Of a DNA stretch of 64,000 bases, positions 55,701 to 64,000 are shown piece after piece. The DNA lies in the NCBI GenBank assembly GCA_016744775.1, contig JADGDS010000003.1:62001-126000 (forward strand), given 5' to 3'. The notes below the pieces were generated by a model. It saw only the letters and a program-made list of their open reading frames with translations. It was not told the DNA's origin and searched no databases. The stretch is from Candidatus Marithrix sp. GTDB taxonomy: Bacteria; Pseudomonadota; Gammaproteobacteria; Beggiatoales; Beggiatoaceae. The translations under genes were made by a program, and so were the position numbers. Every line of letters starts with the position of its first letter. Position 1 is the first letter of the stretch.

Positions 55701-56833
55701 CTGAGTTAAGCAATGTAATACTTGATAAAACTGTTGAACTGCCTAATGATGTCACTTTAACAAATATAGAATTACGAGGATCATCAGTAAATGGTGGCAA
55801 ATTAGAAGGAACTATTAGAACTACTAGTTCTGCAACAGTAATTAAAAATGTCTCTTTAGGAGAAAATGCAACAATTATTGGCGGCAAACTAGCAGGAACA
55901 ATTAGCGGCACTCCTAACAAACCAGCAATATTGGAACATTTGACAATCGAACCGCAAACACTATTAACTGATGTTACAATTTCTGACAGTGTAGAAATGC
56001 CAGTAGATGTTAATTTAGCTAGCGGTGTGCGTTTTACTAAAACGGAAAATATTCCAACGGATGTTGATTTGACTGAAACTTTACCTAAAAAAGGACAAGC
56101 TGTAGATTTATCTGCTGATCCAGTAATAGGAGGTGAAGGTATTTTACCAGCCATAAATCGCTTGCAAGAATTTGTACCAGCAGAACTAACAGTTCTTCAA
56201 CATGACAAAGGTTTTATCTATCTGGATATAGAAGGCATACGCTATGCTGTCAATCCTATGAAAGTAAAACATTTATCAGAAGCAGAACGCTTACAACTAG
56301 AATCAGGACAAACAGTACGTTTTAAAACTGATACACAAATAGACGTATTAGCTCCTCCAGCGATACAAGATATTTCAAGTTTTAAAGAAACTTTAATTAA
56401 AATTAATTTACCAACTGTAAATATTAATAATGATGGTAACATTAAAGTTTTAGTTACCGAAAAAGTTTGGTACAGCGGCAGACCAGATTTAGCATCAACA
56501 ACAGTTGACAAAGACACTCCAAATGGCTTTATTACCAAAGAAGATGGCAATGTAGCCCTAATCTTTGAAGATGAAAAGGGAGAAAAACGAGAACAAATTC
56601 TCTACCCTTCCCCAGCAAATATGTCAGCCCTAGGAAAATTTGACCTAACTCCAAAAGGAATATTGGAATTTGAAATCAATGGTCAAAAATTCAAAGGTCG
56701 TTTAGACTATAAAGTAGAACAAGGAAAAGCAACTGCTGAAGGAATAAAAGTAACAGAAATTCCAGATAGTAATGATGTTATGATTACTTATCCTGATGGA
56801 GCAGAACAACGATTGTTTGGTTTGGCTGAATAA
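52724..56833 (+). CDS. Large exported CSLREA/cadherin-like surface protein
   Basis: A 1369-residue exported protein. A signal peptide (WFIILLAAIFPAHA, cleavage near VDITV) is followed by a CSLREA-type parallel beta-helix domain: SSCTLREAIDNAQNDSDS, then many TN/GG turns to about residue 360, ending in DSGCDIGAYEF (choice-of-anchor Q-like). Bacterial Ig-like strands follow near 365-560, then three cadherin-like repeats (INDGTLTDEDTVNITVNAVND, VHDGTSYSDADFTM). The last 430 residues contain repeats such as KNEGTLTDV and GGQIQGKVNG plus an unknown end domain. Likely an adhesin or sheath protein. Only a TTG at 52724 is in frame; an ATG at 52654 is one base out of frame across a C-run. Confidence 0.82.
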   Translation: MWFIILLAAIFPAHAVDITVNSTADNTTASDSSCTLREAIDNAQNDSDSTSGDCPAGSGSDTIVLAKEIYTIDSAFPNISTDITITGNNATLTAGNTGYRFFRIESGSTLTLTNIILDGARQTGDSDGGAIRVNNGTLNATNCAFVNNRTEGSFDAHGGAVVVKSSGTANITNCTISGNSAYSSGGGITVQGTLTITNSTVTNNTADYSGADNEDGGGIYTSGTVNIKNTIVAGNTDGSTATDHPDVSGTFTSSGYNLIGKNDGSTDFTQTGDQVGTIASPLDPLLANLADNGGDTKTHALQTGSPAIDTGDTNNGGTTNGACVAIDNSTINTDQRNRFRAQGTNKGDSGCDIGAYEFNSLLPTVTSITRQTPSTSPTNADSLIWRITFSREMTDVDTTDFTVSGTTATVTDVSSVSSTDIYDVTVSGGDLANLNATVTLSFSSGQNITDVIGNTLSNTTPTDTNDATFVVTDTAPTLVEVTAVTTPTTDTTPTYTFSSDEEGTITYGGDCSSSTTDALNGNNSITFNTLALGTHSNCTITVTNSAGNVSNSLAVTSFTIAYSVNTVSNTQTIEEDTPLIFSTANSNLISISDIELEDAVGHPITVTLTATNGALTLSSTTNLTFNNGDGTDDTNMEFSGTATYINTALAGMNFTPTSNYNGSASVQMLINDGTLTDEDTVNITVNAVNDIPTTADKTVTVNEDATYTFTEADFEFSDIDTGNNLNQIKITQLPTIGTLQLDGVDVTIDQVIVAADIGKLIFTPAANANGSNYATFQFKVHDGTSYSDADFTMTIDVTAVNDAPSFTKGDDQTVFVNAEQNITAWATNIDFGSANESSQTLNFIVTNDNNSLFSVQPAIDTSGNLTFIPSTVGSAVVTVILSDGIDTSAAQSFNIKVDPLPSSSPTQQPTGCTLSSNVNCAIKNEGTITDVKIEPEGSIEGGTLEGEIKNEGTLTDVTLAAGTNIDGGQIQGKVNGNPEAPAILINVKIIAKTELSNVILDKTVELPNDVTLTNIELRGSSVNGGKLEGTIRTTSSATVIKNVSLGENATIIGGKLAGTISGTPNKPAILEHLTIEPQTLLTDVTISDSVEMPVDVNLASGVRFTKTENIPTDVDLTETLPKKGQAVDLSADPVIGGEGILPAINRLQEFVPAELTVLQHDKGFIYLDIEGIRYAVNPMKVKHLSEAERLQLESGQTVRFKTDTQIDVLAPPAIQDISSFKETLIKINLPTVNINNDGNIKVLVTEKVWYSGRPDLASTTVDKDTPNGFITKEDGNVALIFEDEKGEKREQILYPSPANMSALGKFDLTPKGILEFEINGQKFKGRLDYKVEQGKATAEGIKVTEIPDSNDVMITYPDGAEQRLFGLAE

Positions 56834-56840
56834 TTGAACA

Positions 56841-56920
56841 TAAGCCCCCCTAACCCCCTAAAGGGGGAGCTTACTACCTATGGCTTATTTCCCCCCTTTA
56901 GGGGGGCTAGGGGGGCTTAC
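56841..56920. repeat. Palindromic element, third copy of the AAGCCCCCCTAACC family
   Basis: An 80-base inverted repeat directly after the surface-protein gene. It may act as a bidirectional terminator between this gene and the convergent sensor kinase gene. Confidence 0.85.
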
Positions 56921-56957
56921 CACACCAATTCCATGCTCCAAACAAAAATCAACTAAT
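56921..56957 (-). pseudogene. Remnant of the 3' end of the AAA ATPase gene
   Basis: About 35 bases (CCATGCTCCAAACAAAAATC and neighbours) match the ATPase gene near 50775-50802, which codes for its FCLEYAIG segment. In both places they follow the same palindromic element, so a larger ATPase copy was probably deleted here. Confidence 0.6.
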
Positions 56958-56978
56958 TTTTTATAATGCTTTACTTTA

Positions 56979-59900
56979 TCATAAATACGATTCTAAGAAA
57001 TCACACATTTTATTAACTTCAAAACGCTTTATAAACTGATTTAATTCTGTTGCAAAAGTTGCAAACTTTTCATCCTCTTCCACTAGTTTAGCCACTTGTT
57101 CTTTAATGGTTCTAACATCACCACTCATAGCAAGTTCAAATAAATTTTCTATGATTTCTTTAGATGGTAATATTAATGGAGCAGTGCTAACTGTGTTAGA
57201 AACAACATCTTCATAAATCCATTCTACTGATAAATATCGTTGCAAGTATTCAAATAAGCGTTCAACTTTAATTGGTTTCGGTAAGAAGGCATTACAACCC
57301 GCCTTTAAACTACTTTGATGATCCTCTTCAAAAACACGCGCTGAGCTAGCAATGATTATTGTATTGCTAAATAGTTGTCTAATTTCGCGCGTCATTTCAA
57401 AGCCATCCATTTCTGGCATCATTAAATCAGTAATAATTAGTTTCGGTTGATATTCAATTGCTTTCGTTAAACCTTCAATTCCATTACTAGCTTCTATGAT
57501 TTCAAATCCGATTGGTGCCAGTATATCAATTAATAATTGTCTATTATCTGGTTTATCATCTACTATTAAAATTAATGGGGTTTCAGATTTTATACCTTTT
57601 ATTTTTCTGGTTTCTACATTGGCAATTGCAGTGAAATCTTTAACTGTTGGTAAATTTAAATCAAACCAAAAGCTGCTACCTTTGCCTAATTCACTTGTTA
57701 CTTGTAATGTTCCACCCATTAATTCAACTAAGTTGTGACTAATTGCTAAGCCTAAGCCAGTGCCTTGGATTTGACGTTGTGTATCACCAACTTGTTGAAA
57801 GGGTTTAAAAATAGTTTCAATGTCTTCAGATGCAATGCCAATACCAGTATCTTGTATCTGAAAACGAATCAATGAATTTTCGATAACATTAACTTTAAAT
57901 GTTACACCTTGATGATCAGTAAATTTAACCGCATTACCAAGCAGATTAATCAAGACTTGGCGTAAGCGTTTTTCATCACCATGCACCGCTCCTAATTTAT
58001 CATCATCTACTTGAGATTTAAAATAAATATTTTTATGCTCAGCACGAATACGAACTATTTCAGTAATAGTTCTAAGAAAACTAGTTAATTCAAAATCGCT
58101 AGTATCAAGTTCAATTTTACCTGCTTCAATTTTGGCTAAATCCAGCACATCATTAATCAAAGTTAAAAGATGATCACCGCTTTGTTCAATAATATTTAAA
58201 CCATCTTGAGCGCGTTGATTAAGTGAAGAATCATTTTTTAATATTTGAGCATAACCTAAAATACCATTCAGCGGTGTGCGTAATTCATGACTCATGGTAG
58301 CAAGAAATTGACTTTTAGCTTGATTAGCTAAATCTGCTGCTTCTTTTTCAATTTTTAATTTAGAAATTCCAATATGTGTTTTTAGACGAGCAATTAATTC
58401 TTGTTTACTAATAGGTTTAGTTAAATAATCATTTGCACCTACTTCTAAACCTGTTACTAAATCTTCGATTTGATTTTTTGCGGTTAATAATAAAATAGGT
58501 AAATCAATAGCACCCCATGTTTCACGTAATTTGCGTGTAACTTCATAACCAGTCATAGATGGCATCATGACATCAAGCAAAATAGCGTCTGGTTTCAAAC
58601 CATCTCCTATCATAGCCAATGCTTCAGCACCACTGCTAGCTTGGATAATACGATAGTCTTGTAAAGATAAATAGTTACTAACGACTTGTAAATTAATAGG
58701 CTCATCATCTACAATTAATATTGTATAAGTTTTATCATTTTTTGGTTCTATGACTTCTATAGTAGTTAGTTCTTTAATAATTTCTAATTGAGAATCAGAT
58801 TTTTGTTTAGAAATAGATTTTTGTTTAGAAATAGGCAAAGTAAATATAAAAGTAGAACCAATACCCGGCGTAGATTCAAACCATATTTTACCACCATGCA
58901 ATTCAATTAATTGTTTGGTAACAGCTAAACCTAATCCTGTGCCACCATATTTTCTAGCAATACCACCATCAGCTTGCTCAAAAGATTTAAAGATTCTGTC
59001 TTGTTTATTTGCAGCAATACCAATCCCGGTATCGGTAATACTTATTTGAATATGAGAATTTTGTCGCTGTGCTGAAATTTCGACGCTACCCTTTTCAGTA
59101 AATTTAATCGCATTACCAATCAGATTATATAAAATTTGTTGTAAACGATTTTCATCTGCAAGCACTGAAGGAAGATTTAAATCAATACTATTAATTAGTT
59201 TAATCCGTTTTTTAGCTAACACTGATTGGCTAAGCGTTAGCACACAATCAACTTGTTCTCGTAAACTGACTGATTTCTGTTGTAATTCAAGTTGATGATG
59301 TTTTAATTTGGAAAAATCAAGAATATCATTAACCAAACTGGATAAACGTTTGCCACTGGCAACAATCATGCTTAAATTAGACTTAGTTTTATCAGGTAAA
59401 TCACCAGTAACACCATCTATTAAGGAATCTGCAATACCAATAATTCCATTTAGAGGTGTTTTTAATTCATGAGAAGTATTAGCTAAAAATTCATCTTTTA
59501 ATTTATCAGCTTGTTGCAAACGTTCATTAAATACACGAGCTTGTTGTAATTTTTTCTGTTGAGCGATAAATAAAGCGATTAAACTACCTACAATTACAAT
59601 GCTATAAAGTAAATAAGCCCACCATGTTTGCCACCAAGGTGGAATAATAATGACTTTAATTGAAGTAGTAGTTTGATTCCAAAGCCCATCATTGTTTGAG
59701 GCTTTGACTTTGAAGGTATATTCACCGGCATCTAAATTGGTATAAGTAGCAAAGCGTCTTTTACTATCAACATAATTCCATGTCTGATCAAAACCTTCCA
59801 TCATATAAGCATATTGATTTTTTTCTGAAGCTCGATAATTTAAAGCGACAAATTTAATAGTAAATACTGATTGATCATAAGAAAGGCGGATTTGTTTACC

Positions 59901-61880
59901 CATACTAATTGAGTGATTAAATACTTGAAAATCAGTCAATACTACTGGTGGAATATATGGATTATCAACTAACTTATCTGGATAAAAAGCGTTAAAACCA
60001 TTGACACCACCTAAAAACAATTCACCAGTTTTGCTTTTATAAGCGGCATCATTTAAAAAGAAGTTATTTTGCAAGCCATCATAACGATCATAATTTCTGA
60101 ACTTTTCAGTTTGAGGATTAAATTTTGATATGCCTTTATTGGTGCTGAACCATAAGTTACCCTGATTATCCTCTAAGATTTCAGTCACATTATTACTAGC
60201 TAAACCATGCTTAGTGCGATAAACAGTAAAATTATTAGTAGTGGAATTTAACTTATTTAAACCATCATTAGTTCCCACCCAAATAGTGCCGTTACTATCT
60301 TCATATGATGTATTAATGAAACCATTGCTTAAACCAGAATAATGAATGAAAGTATCATTTTTAGGATTGATTTTAGTTAAGCCAGTTTCTGTTCCAACCC
60401 ATACATTATCATTGGAATCTACCATAATATGAGTAACCCAATTAGAAATTAAGTTTTGATTATAATGCTTAAAAGTTTCAGTGACAGGATCAAATTTATC
60501 AACTCCACCACCATCCATACCAATCCAGACATTACCTTGCGAATCAAGATCAATGCTTAAAATTGAATCATTATTTAAACCCTTGGATTTATTATAATGA
60601 ACAAATTTTTCTGTAACTGGATTAAATTTATTTAATCCACCGCCACCAGTGCCAATCCAAAGTATGCCTTTATCGTGGCGCACACTCATAACTGAGTTAG
60701 TATTCAGACTGTTTGGATTATTTTTATCATATTTATAGTGAACAAACTTATTGCTTTTTCTATCAAATTTATTTAAACCACCACCTTCTGTGCCTAGCCA
60801 AAGTATTCCTTTTTCATCTTGATAAATTGTAGAAACTTGTTTATCACTAAGACTATTTAAGGTTTTTGGATTATGTTGATACAGAGCAAATCTATAATCA
60901 CCGGGATCATATTTATTAAGCCCTTGAGTTGTTGTCACCCATAATGTTTTGGTTTTATCTTCATTGATATTCCAAATAGTATTATCGCTAAGACTATTTG
61001 TATCAGCATCACTTTCCTGAAACCTAGTAAATGTTTTCTTTATTGGATCAAATAAATTTAGCCCATTATAAGTTCCAACCCATAATCTACCACTGCTATC
61101 TTGATAAATAGACAAAACAGTATCTTCACTCAAATAATGAACAAACTTCTCAGTTTTAGGATCAAATTGATATAAGCCATTTTCTGTACCTAACCAAAGT
61201 TTATCCTTACTATCCCAATATAGGCACCACAAAGAATTATTAGTTAAATTATAATGAACAAACTTCTCAGTTTTAGGATCAAATTTATTTAAACCACCAC
61301 CATAGGTGCTAATCCAAAGGATACCAGTTTTATCTTCATAAATGCGTGTTACACTATCACTACTAATACTATGAGGATTTTTTGGATCATGTCGATAGTG
61401 AGTAAAGGTTTCAGTAACGGGATCAAATCTATTTAAACCGCCTTCATCAGTTCCAATCCATAAAATACCAGCTTTATCTTCATAAATATTCCAAATAATA
61501 TCATTACTTAAACTATTAGAATTATTTTTGTCATGCTGATAACGAATGAACCGCTGAGTGACAGGATCAAATTTATTAAAACCACCACCCCAAGTGCCAA
61601 CCCATAAATTACCAGCATGATCTTCAAGCAAACTCCAGATATAATTATTACTAATAGTATGTGAATTATCAGGATCATGACTATAAACGCTAAACTCGGC
61701 ACCGTCATATTTATTTAAGCCATTTTTACTTCCAACCCACAAAAAGCCTTTGCGATCTTGTAATACTGGAATGACAAAATTATCTGATAAACCATCATCA
61801 ATAGTCAGATGTTTAAATTTAATAGTGTCAGCATATACTAACTGCAAACTTAAATACCATAATATAAGTATATATTTCAT
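56979..61880 (-). CDS. Giant propeller sensor with two histidine kinase modules and two receivers
   Basis: A 1633-residue hybrid sensor. A signal peptide (KYILILWYLSLQLVYA) precedes about 14 beta-propeller repeats of the form GLNKFDPxTExFxHY and GILWIGTxGGGL (two seven-bladed propellers, residues 20-660). A Y_Y_Y domain (YAYMMEGFDQTWNYVDSKRR, near 690-755) and one membrane helix near 760 follow. The cytoplasmic part has HisKA and HATPase_c ([16 protein letters not shown] near 805; [13 protein letters not shown]), a receiver (LLDVMMPSMTG near 1102), a second HisKA and HATPase_c ([18 protein letters not shown] near 1197; [18 protein letters not shown]) and a last receiver ([10 protein letters not shown] near 1487), then about 100 helical residues. 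It senses a periplasmic ligand, perhaps a glycan, as in hybrid two-component systems. No DNA-binding output. Confidence 0.93.
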   Translation of the reverse strand: MKYILILWYLSLQLVYADTIKFKHLTIDDGLSDNFVIPVLQDRKGFLWVGSKNGLNKYDGAEFSVYSHDPDNSHTISNNYIWSLLEDHAGNLWVGTWGGGFNKFDPVTQRFIRYQHDKNNSNSLSNDIIWNIYEDKAGILWIGTDEGGLNRFDPVTETFTHYRHDPKNPHSISSDSVTRIYEDKTGILWISTYGGGLNKFDPKTEKFVHYNLTNNSLWCLYWDSKDKLWLGTENGLYQFDPKTEKFVHYLSEDTVLSIYQDSSGRLWVGTYNGLNLFDPIKKTFTRFQESDADTNSLSDNTIWNINEDKTKTLWVTTTQGLNKYDPGDYRFALYQHNPKTLNSLSDKQVSTIYQDEKGILWLGTEGGGLNKFDRKSNKFVHYKYDKNNPNSLNTNSVMSVRHDKGILWIGTGGGGLNKFNPVTEKFVHYNKSKGLNNDSILSIDLDSQGNVWIGMDGGGVDKFDPVTETFKHYNQNLISNWVTHIMVDSNDNVWVGTETGLTKINPKNDTFIHYSGLSNGFINTSYEDSNGTIWVGTNDGLNKLNSTTNNFTVYRTKHGLASNNVTEILEDNQGNLWFSTNKGISKFNPQTEKFRNYDRYDGLQNNFFLNDAAYKSKTGELFLGGVNGFNAFYPDKLVDNPYIPPVVLTDFQVFNHSISMGKQIRLSYDQSVFTIKFVALNYRASEKNQYAYMMEGFDQTWNYVDSKRRFATYTNLDAGEYTFKVKASNNDGLWNQTTTSIKVIIIPPWWQTWWAYLLYSIVIVGSLIALFIAQQKKLQQARVFNERLQQADKLKDEFLANTSHELKTPLNGIIGIADSLIDGVTGDLPDKTKSNLSMIVASGKRLSSLVNDILDFSKLKHHQLELQQKSVSLREQVDCVLTLSQSVLAKKRIKLINSIDLNLPSVLADENRLQQILYNLIGNAIKFTEKGSVEISAQRQNSHIQISITDTGIGIAANKQDRIFKSFEQADGGIARKYGGTGLGLAVTKQLIELHGGKIWFESTPGIGSTFIFTLPISKQKSISKQKSDSQLEIIKELTTIEVIEPKNDKTYTILIVDDEPINLQVVSNYLSLQDYRIIQASSGAEALAMIGDGLKPDAILLDVMMPSMTGYEVTRKLRETWGAIDLPILLLTAKNQIEDLVTGLEVGANDYLTKPISKQELIARLKTHIGISKLKIEKEAADLANQAKSQFLATMSHELRTPLNGILGYAQILKNDSSLNQRAQDGLNIIEQSGDHLLTLINDVLDLAKIEAGKIELDTSDFELTSFLRTITEIVRIRAEHKNIYFKSQVDDDKLGAVHGDEKRLRQVLINLLGNAVKFTDHQGVTFKVNVIENSLIRFQIQDTGIGIASEDIETIFKPFQQVGDTQRQIQGTGLGLAISHNLVELMGGTLQVTSELGKGSSFWFDLNLPTVKDFTAIANVETRKIKGIKSETPLILIVDDKPDNRQLLIDILAPIGFEIIEASNGIEGLTKAIEYQPKLIITDLMMPEMDGFEMTREIRQLFSNTIIIASSARVFEEDHQSSLKAGCNAFLPKPIKVERLFEYLQRYLSVEWIYEDVVSNTVSTAPLILPSKEIIENLFELAMSGDVRTIKEQVAKLVEEDEKFATFATELNQFIKRFEVNKMCDFLESYL

Positions 61881-62033
61881 TATTGTAATTTTTAAATTGA
61901 TTTATTTGAATGGTACAATAATTATTCCATCTTACTTAAAAATATTTTAAATTATTTCGCTAATAGAGTATTTTTTTTACTAATATTTTATAGCTTTAGT
62001 TCATTTGCTGATAAGGTTTATGATGTATCTATA

Positions 62034-62690
62034 ATAGCTTTTATTTTACCCATTTTAGCTAAGTTATATAATACTTCTATTTCTGCTGCCGCTGGGTATT
62101 CCATAGGCGCAGATACTGTATGACGCTTAAAAAAATTATCATTATTAAACTACGCACTCCGATTGCTGTTAATTTCAGAGGCAACATTTCATTAACTTCT
62201 AAATTCAATTTTCATATCTCGTTTCAAATCTTTGGGTGTAAATGACTCAAATATAACAAAATATTTTCGCATTTAATTTACTTAATCTACAGTCTTTTTG
62301 GTATGTTTTTTATTCATTTTCCGAAGTGTTTAAATTCCTTTTCTCACATCTGGTTCGTCTATTGTATTGCATGGTTTTTTTAATCCTGCGTTTATTTTTT
62401 ATAGTTTGTTCACGCCTTAAAATTTGCACATAACCTAAAATACCATTCAGCGGCGTGCGAAGCTCGTGACTCATAGTAGCAAGAAATTGACTTTTAGCTT
62501 GGTTAGCTAATTCTGCCGCTTCTTTTTTAGTTTGCACGATAAATAAACCAATTAAACTACTTATAATTACAATGCTATAAAGTAAATAAGCCCACCATTG
62601 TTTGAGACTTTGACTTTGAAGGTATATTTACCGGCATCTAAATTGGTATAAGTAGCAAAGCGTAGCTTACTATCAACATAATTCCATAAA
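62034..62690 (-). pseudogene. Mosaic of decayed fragments of the kinase and ATPase genes
   Basis: No intact gene lies between 61881 and 62749. Successive pieces match other parts of the window on the same strand: 62034-62125 resembles the 3' part of the 604-aa kinase gene (46137-46230); 62183-62375 resembles scattered pieces of the ATPase gene (51380-51490, 52378-52490); 62410-62537 encodes a HisKA box, [19 protein letters not shown]; 62545-62690 matches the membrane helix and Y_Y_Y region (59560-59780) with an internal deletion. Together they are remains of at least one more copy of the kinase-ATPase block. Confidence 0.75.
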
Positions 62691-62749
62691 AAAAAGAGGA
62701 CACGTTTTTTTGACTATAATGGGATTTTTGGTTCGCTGGATAAATTAAA

Positions 62750-63346
62750 ATGCCTAGAAGATCACGTCTTATATTACCTAAAGTACCGCTACATATAATT
62801 CAGAGAGGAAATAATCGACAAGCTTGTTTTTTTGCTGATGATGATTATCAATGTTATCTTGAGTGGTTAGAAAAATATGCCAAAGAAACTGGATGTGATA
62901 TTCATTCGTATGTATTAATGACCAATCATGTTGCTACAACGTTACTTACTGGGGCCATGGCAGCCTTTGAGGCAATGAATATCAAGAAAATTGCCCTTGG
63001 TACTGCCTACACAGACGATATTAACGCACTTGAGGCGGAATATTTTGCTGAGCGTGGAATAGATTGCATCACTGTAAAGGGTATGTCCTTGATGACGGAT
63101 ACTCAGATGAATCTTGTTACGCCAGAATGCCTATTGGAATTTGCAAAATTTGTTGATCATCCAGAGGCTGATGCTGTTTTTCTTAGTTGTGGCGCATTGC
63201 GATCTATCGATATTCTGGATCAAGCCGAACAAAAATTGGGAAAGCCAGTTCTATCATCTAGTCAGGTGAGTATGTGGCATTGCCTGCGACTTGCCAGAAT
63301 AAACGATAAAATTAACGGGGTGGGTCAACTGCTTCGTGAGTATTAA
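62750..63346 (+). CDS. Chimeric ORF: REP-type transposase start joined to a maleate-isomerase/racemase-like end
   Basis: A 198-residue frame made of two unrelated halves. Residues 1-60 (PRRSRLILPKVPLHIIQRGN ... IHSYVLMTNHV) are the start of a REP-associated Y1 transposase, stopping at the exact place where the HUH motif (HVHLL) should follow. From ATTLLTGAMAAFEAMNIKK on, the protein is the C-terminal domain of an Asp/Glu racemase-superfamily protein, most like maleate isomerase or arylmalonate decarboxylase (IALGTAYTDDINALEAEYFA, FLSCGALRSIDILDQAEQKLGKPVLSS, with the catalytic-type Cys). Neither half can be functional alone in its classical way. The codon and base composition change at about 62930. 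A fusion by insertion or an assembly join are equally possible. Confidence 0.7.
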   Translation: MPRRSRLILPKVPLHIIQRGNNRQACFFADDDYQCYLEWLEKYAKETGCDIHSYVLMTNHVATTLLTGAMAAFEAMNIKKIALGTAYTDDINALEAEYFAERGIDCITVKGMSLMTDTQMNLVTPECLLEFAKFVDHPEADAVFLSCGALRSIDILDQAEQKLGKPVLSSSQVSMWHCLRLARINDKINGVGQLLREY

Positions 63347-64000
63347 TTTTCTTACTGACGGCTTCATCTACCGTGCTATTCTTTAGCAACGGCAACATCG
63401 AATTTGCAATATTAACCCCTAATGTCGTTTGATTAAGCAAAATAGCGCCTCCTATTCCCATACCAAATATAAAGACACTTGAAACACATAAAATTCCAGA
63501 TACCATATTGAGACCCACAGAAACATCCATGCGTTTATGTAATTCCTGACTCATATCAAATAGATAAGGTAATGAAGAAAGATTCGGGGCAATTAATACA
63601 ATATCGGCCGCATCCGTCGCAATACTGGCAGCACCCTGTAGAGAAATTGAGACATCAGCACGTTGCAAGGCAATCGTGTCATTAATACCATCGCCAATAA
63701 AACAAACTTTTTTACCCGTATTTTGTAATTCCCTAATAATACCTGCCTTATCTTCAGGCAATGTTTCAGCATAGTAGTCGTCAATCCCTAATTGCTGAGC
63801 CAAATGGCGAGTTGGCGTTTCTTGGTCACCTGAAATAATGTAGAGCTGCTTATTACGCTGATGCAAATCCTGCACCATTTGCCACGCTTCTGGACGTATT
63901 GATGGGCGTAATTCAATAACACCCGCTAATACATTGTCATCCGTACTCATATAAATCATCGAATGACCATTAAGAACACAACGCTGTTGCACTTCATCGA
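63312..64000 (-). CDS. C-terminal part of a heavy-metal P-type ATPase (partial)
   Basis: The gene runs off the right edge; at least 226 C-terminal residues are seen. VLAGVIELRPSIRPEAWQMVQDLHQRNKQLYIISGD is the end of the P/N domain (the DKTGT box lies outside). AQQLGIDDYYAETLPEDKAGIIRELQ and CFIGDGINDTIALQRADVSISLQGAASIATDAADIVL form the hinge motif GDGxND of P1B-type metal pumps. Two final membrane helices follow (VGLNMVSGILCVSSVFIFGM and AILLNQTTLGVNIANSMLPL). Which metal it moves depends on helices outside the window. It is convergent with the chimeric frame and overlaps its 3' end by 35 bases. The G+C content is higher than in the rest of the window. Confidence 0.88.
   Translation of the reverse strand, partial: DEVQQRCVLNGHSMIYMSTDDNVLAGVIELRPSIRPEAWQMVQDLHQRNKQLYIISGDQETPTRHLAQQLGIDDYYAETLPEDKAGIIRELQNTGKKVCFIGDGINDTIALQRADVSISLQGAASIATDAADIVLIAPNLSSLPYLFDMSQELHKRMDVSVGLNMVSGILCVSSVFIFGMGIGGAILLNQTTLGVNIANSMLPLLKNSTVDEAVSKKINTHEAVDPPR

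Noticed and set aside
55633-56154. A 173-codon reverse frame in the surface-protein gene
   Set aside because: It lies wholly inside a well-supported gene, is rich in Ser/Val/Pro from the complementary repeats and has no ribosome site.

Overview
The window looks like a chromosomal piece of a gammaproteobacterium, most likely a sulfur-oxidising filamentous relative of Beggiatoa/Thiotrichales. This is an inference from three things: the gammaproteobacterial gene order rimP-nusA-infB-rbfA-truB-rpsO-pnp; an AT-rich genome with a TauE/SafE exporter and a SulP permease; and the mix of a Roco GTPase, giant propeller-containing hybrid kinases, many toxin-antitoxin (TA) genes and abundant palindromic intergenic elements. 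No rRNA, tRNA or CRISPR array was found.

Layout. 1-1020: scraps of TA loci (Doc, a small antitoxin, half a MazF toxin) and a palindromic repeat. 1021-8966: an AT-rich surface-polysaccharide operon on the + strand (flippase, methyltransferase, a frameshifted asparagine-synthase-like gene, two GT4 glycosyltransferases, a Wzy-like polymerase, a second methyltransferase). 8967-14860: an accessory array in which TA cassettes, all on the + strand, are separated by five near-complete copies and one truncated copy of a roughly 170-bp repeat. One cassette is split by an IscB nuclease element with a recognisable omega-RNA region, another by a 140-bp MITE-like element whose removal restores the reading frame. 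14861-24712: HAD-UbiA fusion, Roco protein, an unknown membrane-anchored protein, a HaeII-like restriction-modification pair bracketed by perfect 39-bp direct repeats, and a carbamoyltransferase-SxtJ-DUF5989 module.

24777-46020 is mostly housekeeping: monomeric isocitrate dehydrogenase, a secreted trypsin-like protease, moaC, a RhlE-type helicase, dapD and dapC, then the rimP-to-pnp translation and RNA-turnover operon with a clear promoter and a terminator-like leader hairpin, then TauE/SafE, SulP, radA and a CopD-like membrane protein.

45982-62700 is a rearranged signalling and surface region on both strands. It holds a 604-aa hybrid kinase, a decayed deletion derivative of a 1633-aa two-kinase propeller sensor, an AAA ATPase with a C-terminal nuclease-like domain, a 1369-aa exported CSLREA/cadherin-like protein and the intact 1633-aa sensor. 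Small displaced copies of the ends of these genes show repeated duplication and deletion. The last 1.1 kb is compositionally different and contains an in-frame transposase-racemase chimera and the C-terminal part of a metal P-type ATPase; a mobile-element junction or an assembly join are both possible.

The best candidate for an undescribed system is the repeat-separated TA cassette array hosting the IscB element. Second are the restriction-modification genes with long target duplication and the duplicated two-kinase sensor region.
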